DNA of 26,106 nt. Origin: Monoglobus sp964442605 (lineage in GTDB: Bacteria > Bacillota > Clostridia > Monoglobales > Monoglobaceae). This document shows, one piece after another, positions 21,672 through 26,106 of this stretch (position 1 is its first letter; every line of letters starts with the position of its first letter). The notes beneath the pieces are model-generated. The model made no database searches and was not told the DNA's origin. It saw only the letters and a program-made list of their open reading frames with translations. A program made the position numbers and the translations under genes. The stretch spans positions 1-26,106 of the forward strand of contig CAYTZR010000030.1 of assembly GCA_964442605.1 (NCBI GenBank), in the 5' to 3' direction.

Positions 21672-22473
21672 TGAAGTCCATACATTTGAGTGCGGTCAGT
21701 GCTTCCGCTGGAACAATACAGGCAACGGCTATATAGGTGTTGCCGGCGGAAAAATTTGCAGGGTATCGGGCGGCACAGTGTACTGTCCCGATGGCGACAA
21801 TAAGTTTTGGGAGAATTATTTTTCCGTTGCGACAGATTACGGACGGATCAAAGACGAACTCTCAAGGCGTGACCCCGCCTTAACAAAATGTATAAAATAC
21901 GGCTGCGGAATAAGAATTCTGCGGCAGGAAATTTGGGAAACAATAATATCATTTATTATTTCGGCAAATAATAACATTCCCAGAATAAAAAAGATTATAG
22001 AAGCTCTGTGCCGAAGGTTTGGCGACAGAATTGAATATTCGGATAAGCTCGGAATACCAAGCGGAGATTACTACTCCTTCCCGACAGCCGAAAGGCTGAG
22101 CCGTCTCGATATAAGTGACCTGTCAGAGCTTAAGGCGGGCTATCGGGATAAATATATAATCGATGCGGCGCAAAAGGCGGCAAGCGGAGAGATAAGTTTA
22201 GACGATATATCCGGTATGAGTACCGCGAATGCCAAAAAAGAACTGATGAAGATAAAGGGTGTGGGCGGCAAGGTTGCCGATTGCATACTTCTGTTTTCAT
22301 GCGAAAGATACGAAACCTTTCCAAAGGATGTTTGGATTAAGCGTATTGTCGAGGAGCTTTACGGTGTACCGGAAAAGGAAATCGATGGATTTATTTCAGA
22401 AAAATACGGTGATTTGGCGGGCTTCGCGCAACAGTATTTGTACTTCTGGGCAAGGGACAACAAAACTCGATAA
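21646..22473 (+). CDS. 8-oxoguanine DNA glycosylase (OGG1/HhH-GPD family)
   Basis: A 275-residue bifunctional glycosylase/AP-lyase that removes 8-oxoguanine. An OGG N-terminal domain with CGQCFRW (16-22) precedes the helix-hairpin-helix region. SANNNIPRIKKII (106-118) is the family block, the hairpin GVGGKVADC (205-213) contains the Schiff-base Lys209, and FPKDVWIKR has the catalytic Asp228. The length is typical of bacterial OGG1-like proteins. It overlaps the P-loop/Asp23 gene by 26 bp, implying translational coupling; the ribosome site inside that gene (TTGGAAAAA) is weak. It may help an anaerobe repair oxidative damage during oxygen exposure. Confidence 0.92.
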   Translation: MIYLQQDFNEVHTFECGQCFRWNNTGNGYIGVAGGKICRVSGGTVYCPDGDNKFWENYFSVATDYGRIKDELSRRDPALTKCIKYGCGIRILRQEIWETIISFIISANNNIPRIKKIIEALCRRFGDRIEYSDKLGIPSGDYYSFPTAERLSRLDISDLSELKAGYRDKYIIDAAQKAASGEISLDDISGMSTANAKKELMKIKGVGGKVADCILLFSCERYETFPKDVWIKRIVEELYGVPEKEIDGFISEKYGDLAGFAQQYLYFWARDNKTR

Positions 22474-22542
22474 GAGTAATAAATAGGATAATAAAAAGAG
22501 TAATAAAATTTTTATTATATATTAATTTAGGAGGAATTAAAA

Positions 22543-23406
22543 ATGTTAGTATCAGCAACGGATATGTTAAAAAAAGCGGTTGCGGGCAAGTATGCCGTAG
22601 GCCAGTTTAACATCAACAATCTTGAATGGACAAGATCGGTGCTTGCCACGGCTCAGGAAAACAGCTCGCCTGTTATCCTCGGCGTTTCCGAGGGTGCGGG
22701 GAAGTATATGACCGGATTTAAGACAGTCGCGGCAATGGTAAAGGCTATGATTGAGGAAATGAACATCACGGTTCCTGTCGCTCTGCACCTTGACCACGGC
22801 ACCTATGAAGGCTGCTACAAGTGCATCAAGGCGGGATTTTCATCAATCATGTTTGACGGCTCTCACTTTCCTATTGATGAAAACGTTGAAAAGACAAAGG
22901 AGCTGGTGAAGGTTTCTCACGCTTTGGGTCTTTCAATCGAAGCCGAAGTCGGCTCAATAGGCGGCGAAGAGGACGGCGTTGTAGGCGCGGGTGAAATCGC
23001 GGATCCGAACGAGTGCAAGAGAATAGCGGATTTGGGCGTTGACTTCTTGGCGGCAGGCATAGGCAACATTCACGGCAAATATCCCGAAAATTGGGCAGGT
23101 CTTGATTTTGACGCTCTCGCTAAGACAAAGGAGCTTATAGGTGATTTGCCTTTGGTTCTCCACGGCGGTACGGGTATTCCGGAGGATATGATAAAGAAGG
23201 CAATCTCTCTGGGTGTCGCGAAAATCAATGTAAACACCGAATGTCAGCTTTACTTCCAAGAGGCAACCAGAAAATATATCGAGGAAGGCAAGGATCTTCA
23301 GGGCAAGGGCTACGACCCCAGAAAGCTGCTCGCTCCCGGTGCCGAAGCGATAAAGGTAATTGTGAAAGAAAAGATGGAGCTGTTCGGCTCAGTCGGCAAA
23401 GCTTAA
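22543..23406 (+). CDS. fba: Fructose-1,6-bisphosphate aldolase, class II
   Basis: A 287-residue zinc aldolase splitting fructose 1,6-bisphosphate into glyceraldehyde 3-phosphate and dihydroxyacetone phosphate. ALHLDHG (80-86) has the catalytic Asp84 and zinc His85; zinc ligands follow in GNIHGKYP and VLHGGTGIP, and KINVNTECQ binds phosphate. The sequence is closest to the FbaA/GatY type. AGGAGG precedes the ATG. The 69-bp spacer upstream has repeated GAGTAATAA but no clear promoter. A strong terminator follows, so it ends its transcription unit. It is a core glycolytic gene with no evident tie to its neighbours. Confidence 0.95.
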   Translation: MLVSATDMLKKAVAGKYAVGQFNINNLEWTRSVLATAQENSSPVILGVSEGAGKYMTGFKTVAAMVKAMIEEMNITVPVALHLDHGTYEGCYKCIKAGFSSIMFDGSHFPIDENVEKTKELVKVSHALGLSIEAEVGSIGGEEDGVVGAGEIADPNECKRIADLGVDFLAAGIGNIHGKYPENWAGLDFDALAKTKELIGDLPLVLHGGTGIPEDMIKKAISLGVAKINVNTECQLYFQEATRKYIEEGKDLQGKGYDPRKLLAPGAEAIKVIVKEKMELFGSVGKA

Positions 23407-23431
23407 AAATACAGCTTAAAAACACAATCAG

Positions 23432-23459
23432 AAAGGAACGGTTCGCCGTTCCTTTTTTT
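23432..23459 (+). terminator. Rho-independent terminator of fba
   Basis: AAAGGAACGG (23432-23441) pairs perfectly with CCGTTCCTTT (23446-23455) around a TTCG tetraloop, followed by seven T. Confidence 0.97.
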
Positions 23460-23470
23460 ATTAAATATAC

Positions 23471-23499
23471 TTGAATTTATTATATTCTTACGGTATAAT
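23471..23499 (+). promoter_or_regulatory. Predicted sigma-A promoter for the zinc-ribbon/SH3 gene
   Basis: TTGAAT (23471-23476), a 17-nt spacer and a perfect TATAAT (23494-23499). The start would be near 23506, 23 nt before the ATG. The downstream dGTPase gene probably shares this promoter. Confidence 0.75.
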
Positions 23500-23528
23500 A
23501 ATAAAAAAGGGATAAAAGGGGGAATTCT

Positions 23529-24605
23529 ATGAAGTGCGGAAACTGCGGCGCAAACAATCCCGAAAGCTCATCGTTTTGCGGTAATTGCGGAGCGCCTATT
23601 ACAAGCAGTCCCGATGATACGTCGCCTATTGACACAGGGGCGGTATTAAACGAATATGACAGAATAAACAACGGACCAAATAACGGAAGATATAACGGAA
23701 GATATGTAAGAAATGAACCGTATCGCTATCGGGAACCGTACCGTTATCAGCCAAACCGGAAAAGTACAAACTATATGCCCGTACTGTGTGTGACAATAGC
23801 GGTATTGGCTATCGCAATCGCCGCGCTGCTGTTTTTTGTTGTATTCGGAAACGGTTTATTTAAAAGAGGCAGCAATGAGGATGGCAACAATGCCGATACA
23901 TTTGTTGTAGCGGAAACACCTTCACCAACGGAATACAGCGTAACAGCCGCTCCCGCCACTCCCGTGCCTACGCCCGCGCCAACGGCGTATGTGCAGCCGA
24001 CAGCCGTACCGTATACCGTCACTAAAATAGAGCTTACCAAGGAAGTCGGCAATTGCAAGCAGTCGGTAACGCTGCGTTCGGGTCCTTCAACCTCATATTC
24101 CGAGATAACGCAGGTTCCGCTCGGCGCGTCGGTGTACTGTATAGAGTCCACCTCAAACGGGTTTACGCTGGTGACCTACAACGGAAAAAAGGGATATATC
24201 GCGTCAAACTACATTGTCGCCTTGGGTACATATGACGCGTATCATACGGCAAAATACAGCGACAGCGCCATAGAAAGCTTTGTTGAAGGCTCTCTTAGCG
24301 CATTTGTAAACGGAGTAACCAACAAGGACAGTACATACGTATACAGATACTACAGCGGCTCCGCCGCCGAAGAGGAAATGAGGGCGTACAACGACATTTC
24401 CGCAATAGTCAAAAGCGAGGAAATTCTTTCCTTAAGCTGTCACAGCGTTGATCATATATCATCAACGCAGGCAACCGTAATACGCGACTCTGTAATAAGA
24501 GTAACCTATAACGACGGCACAGTTAAGGATATTACCGAAAGATATAAATATACCGTAGACTTAAGCGGCTCAAACATGTATATAGTGGCTCTCACGGAGA
24601 TGTAA
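23529..24605 (+). CDS. Zinc-ribbon, membrane-anchored SH3-domain protein
   Basis: A 358-residue predicted type II membrane protein. A zinc ribbon with Cys3, Cys6, Cys17 and Cys20 opens a cytoplasmic part that ends in a Tyr/Arg/Asn-rich stretch (48-78). One membrane helix (about 83-107) leads to a Pro/Thr/Ala linker (130-162). A bacterial SH3 domain follows (about 176-232: VTLRSGPSTSYSEI ... GKKGYIASNYI), then a C-terminal region (236-358) like the NTF2/TcaA-type domains of other zinc-ribbon membrane proteins. SH3 domains of this kind usually bind peptidoglycan, so it may sense or bind the wall and signal inward. GGGGG precedes the ATG. dGTPase starts 30 bp later. Confidence 0.85.
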   Translation: MKCGNCGANNPESSSFCGNCGAPITSSPDDTSPIDTGAVLNEYDRINNGPNNGRYNGRYVRNEPYRYREPYRYQPNRKSTNYMPVLCVTIAVLAIAIAALLFFVVFGNGLFKRGSNEDGNNADTFVVAETPSPTEYSVTAAPATPVPTPAPTAYVQPTAVPYTVTKIELTKEVGNCKQSVTLRSGPSTSYSEITQVPLGASVYCIESTSNGFTLVTYNGKKGYIASNYIVALGTYDAYHTAKYSDSAIESFVEGSLSAFVNGVTNKDSTYVYRYYSGSAAEEEMRAYNDISAIVKSEEILSLSCHSVDHISSTQATVIRDSVIRVTYNDGTVKDITERYKYTVDLSGSNMYIVALTEM

Positions 24606-24635
24606 TAATATATTAGATTGGGAGTGAAGCATAAT

Positions 24636-26048
24636 ATGGAATGGAACAAATTATTGTCCGACAAGAGACACGGGAGGACAGCGAAAAAGAACCCGCAGGA
24701 TCTGCGAACCGAGTTTCAAAGGGATTATCACAGAATTATAGGCAGCGCGTCTTTTAGACGTTTGCAGGACAAAACGCAGGTGTTTCCGCTGGACAAGAGC
24801 GATTTTATACGCACACGGCTTACCCACTCGCTGGAGGTTTCATCCTTTGCAAAGTCCCTTGGGCAATCATGTTTTACATACATAATAAAAAACAATCTCG
24901 CTCCCAATCTTGATGAAGATACCCGAGAAGCCGCGTGCAGTATTCTGGAGTGCGCGGGACTGCTGCACGACATCGGCAATCCGCCCTTCGGGCATTTTGG
25001 AGAAACAGCAATACGCGACTGGTTTAAGGCTCACTTACCCGAGATCGAACGAGACAGACCGCGCCTGACGGAGCAAATGCGAAACGACCTGTATAATTTT
25101 GAAGGCAACGCTCAAGCGCTGCGTCTGCTGACAAAGCTGCACTACCTCGTGGACGAAAACGGTATGCATCTGACATATGCGCTGCTTAACACTATAATAA
25201 AGTATCCTGTTTCTTCCTGCCAAATCAACAAAAAGAGCGGGAATGTAAAGGACAAAAAGATGGGCTATTATTACGCGGAACAGGATTTGTTTAAGGATAT
25301 AACCGCGACGACCGGCGCGAACGGATGCCGCTATCCTCTTACCTTTCTGCTTGAAGCGGCTGATGATATAGCGTATAAAACAGCCGATATTGAGGATGCC
25401 GTAAAAAAAGGACTTCTGTCATACAATCAATTGCTTGAAGAGCTGCAAAGCGATAAATATACTAAGCTATGCGCAAATTCCGATGAGCTTCAAGCCTATA
25501 GAGAAACGGTTAAAGGGCTGAAGACCTTTTATGATAAGGCGGCGGCTCAGGGAACCGCAAACCCCGAGCTGAACGCTGTCCAAAACTGGATTATCGGAGC
25601 GCAAAGCTTTTTGTTAAGCTGCGCCACCTCAGGCTTTGTACAGAACTATGACTCAATCATGGCGGGAACCTGCGGCAGTGAGGTTTTGGGAGTATCAAAC
25701 GGGAATGCGCTGGCATGCGCACTCGGTGATATTGCCTACAGATACGCTTTTTGCTCGGATCAAATAATCCGGCTTGAGATTGCGGCAGGAACAATGCTGG
25801 ACTTTTTGCTTGACAAATTCGTATACGCCGTTCTGGACTATGATACAGACAAAAAAATGACCGAGATTAATAAAAAGCTTATAGAGATAATATCGGACAA
25901 CTACAAATCTATTTACAAAATCTACTCCAAGGATAAGGACGAGTGCGAGAAGCTGTATCTCAGGTTATTGCTGGTAACCGACTTCATATGCGGTATGACC
26001 GACAGCTACGCAAAAGACCTGTATCAAGAAATTAACGGCATATCATAA
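24636..26048 (+). CDS. dgt: Deoxyguanosinetriphosphate triphosphohydrolase (HD superfamily)
   Basis: From the ATG at 24636 the product is 470 residues, hydrolysing dGTP (or several dNTPs) to nucleoside and triphosphate. HD-type metal residues: His64 in RLTHSLEV, His111/Asp112 in LLHDIGNPPFGH with a further His at 120, and a later Asp in LEAADDIAYKTADIEDA. FRRLQDKTQVFPL is the N-terminal signature of the family. The length matches the long dGTPase type. GGGAG 11 nt upstream supports the ATG over the earlier TTG. It follows the SH3 gene by 30 bp, probably in one operon, and is followed by a hairpin. Confidence 0.94.
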   Translation: MEWNKLLSDKRHGRTAKKNPQDLRTEFQRDYHRIIGSASFRRLQDKTQVFPLDKSDFIRTRLTHSLEVSSFAKSLGQSCFTYIIKNNLAPNLDEDTREAACSILECAGLLHDIGNPPFGHFGETAIRDWFKAHLPEIERDRPRLTEQMRNDLYNFEGNAQALRLLTKLHYLVDENGMHLTYALLNTIIKYPVSSCQINKKSGNVKDKKMGYYYAEQDLFKDITATTGANGCRYPLTFLLEAADDIAYKTADIEDAVKKGLLSYNQLLEELQSDKYTKLCANSDELQAYRETVKGLKTFYDKAAAQGTANPELNAVQNWIIGAQSFLLSCATSGFVQNYDSIMAGTCGSEVLGVSNGNALACALGDIAYRYAFCSDQIIRLEIAAGTMLDFLLDKFVYAVLDYDTDKKMTEINKKLIEIISDNYKSIYKIYSKDKDECEKLYLRLLLVTDFICGMTDSYAKDLYQEINGIS

Positions 26049-26052
26049 ATTA

Positions 26053-26075
26053 AAAGGGCGGAAAATCCGCCCTTT
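26053..26075 (+). terminator. Terminator-like hairpin after dgt
   Basis: AAAGGGCGGA (26053-26062) pairs with TCCGCCCTTT (26066-26075) around an AAA loop. Only three T follow before AGACC, so the U-tract is short. Confidence 0.65.
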
Positions 26076-26106
26076 AGACCATCGACATAGTTTTTTCAAT
26101 CCGGTT

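Noticed and set aside
1..26106. tRNA, rRNA, known riboswitches, insertion sequences or phage genes
   Set aside because: I looked through the spacers on both strands and saw no cloverleaf, T-box, familiar riboswitch core, transposase or integrase. Covariance-model searches (tRNAscan-SE, Infernal/Rfam) would be needed to exclude weak cases.

Overview
The window looks like a scaffold from a strictly anaerobic, low-to-mid GC Firmicute of the class Clostridia, probably a metagenome-assembled genome. The evidence is an Na+-translocating decarboxylase operon, a clostridial-type Rex repressor, a class II fructose-bisphosphate aldolase, strong AGGAGG ribosome binding sites, and a run of exactly 100 N (18629-18728), which is the usual filler for a scaffold join of unknown size. 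I cannot name the genus from sequence alone.

Layout. 1-190: hairpin-dense non-coding DNA. 191-2667 (+): a metallo-beta-lactamase-fold lipoprotein, a VTC-type polyphosphate polymerase domain protein and a DUF4956 membrane protein. 2709-3944 (-): a secreted protein with a copper-amine-oxidase-N-like (stalk) domain. 4160-9274 (-): a five-gene biotin-dependent decarboxylase operon (mmdA, oadG, biotin carrier, oadB, oadA-like). 9322-10200 (-): an RsuA/RluB-type pseudouridine synthase with a lysine-rich tail. 10526-12001 (-): murA preceded by an unreported 43-residue small ORF and a nested hairpin in the murA leader. 12064-16365: a compact acyl-activating cluster in which a phosphopantetheinyl transferase (-) diverges from a condensation-domain-like enzyme, a free acyl carrier protein and an AMP-forming ligase (+). 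16417-20658 (+): aconitase, isocitrate dehydrogenase and Rex, interrupted by a repeat and the assembly gap, with a Rex-like operator in front of aconitase. 20711-22473 (+): a tandem array of TTGACA-bearing repeats leading into a P-loop/Asp23-Gls24 fusion gene that overlaps an OGG-type DNA glycosylase gene. 22543-26048 (+): aldolase, a zinc-ribbon/SH3 membrane protein and dGTPase.

How genes work together. The decarboxylase operon would couple decarboxylation of methylmalonyl-CoA and/or oxaloacetate to Na+ export, or move carboxyl groups between the two through one shared biotin protein. Aconitase and isocitrate dehydrogenase make 2-oxoglutarate from citrate, and the adjacent Rex plus the Rex-like site suggest NADH/NAD+ control of that branch. 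The cluster at 12064-16365 has everything needed to prime a carrier protein (PPTase), load it (ligase) and transfer the acyl group to an acceptor (condensation-like enzyme); its product is unknown, and it is the best candidate here for an undescribed small biosynthetic system.

A recurring feature is short perfect tandem duplication in or next to intergenic spacers (period 14 bp in three places, also 10 and 18 bp), sometimes copying stop codons, ribosome binding sites or -35 elements.
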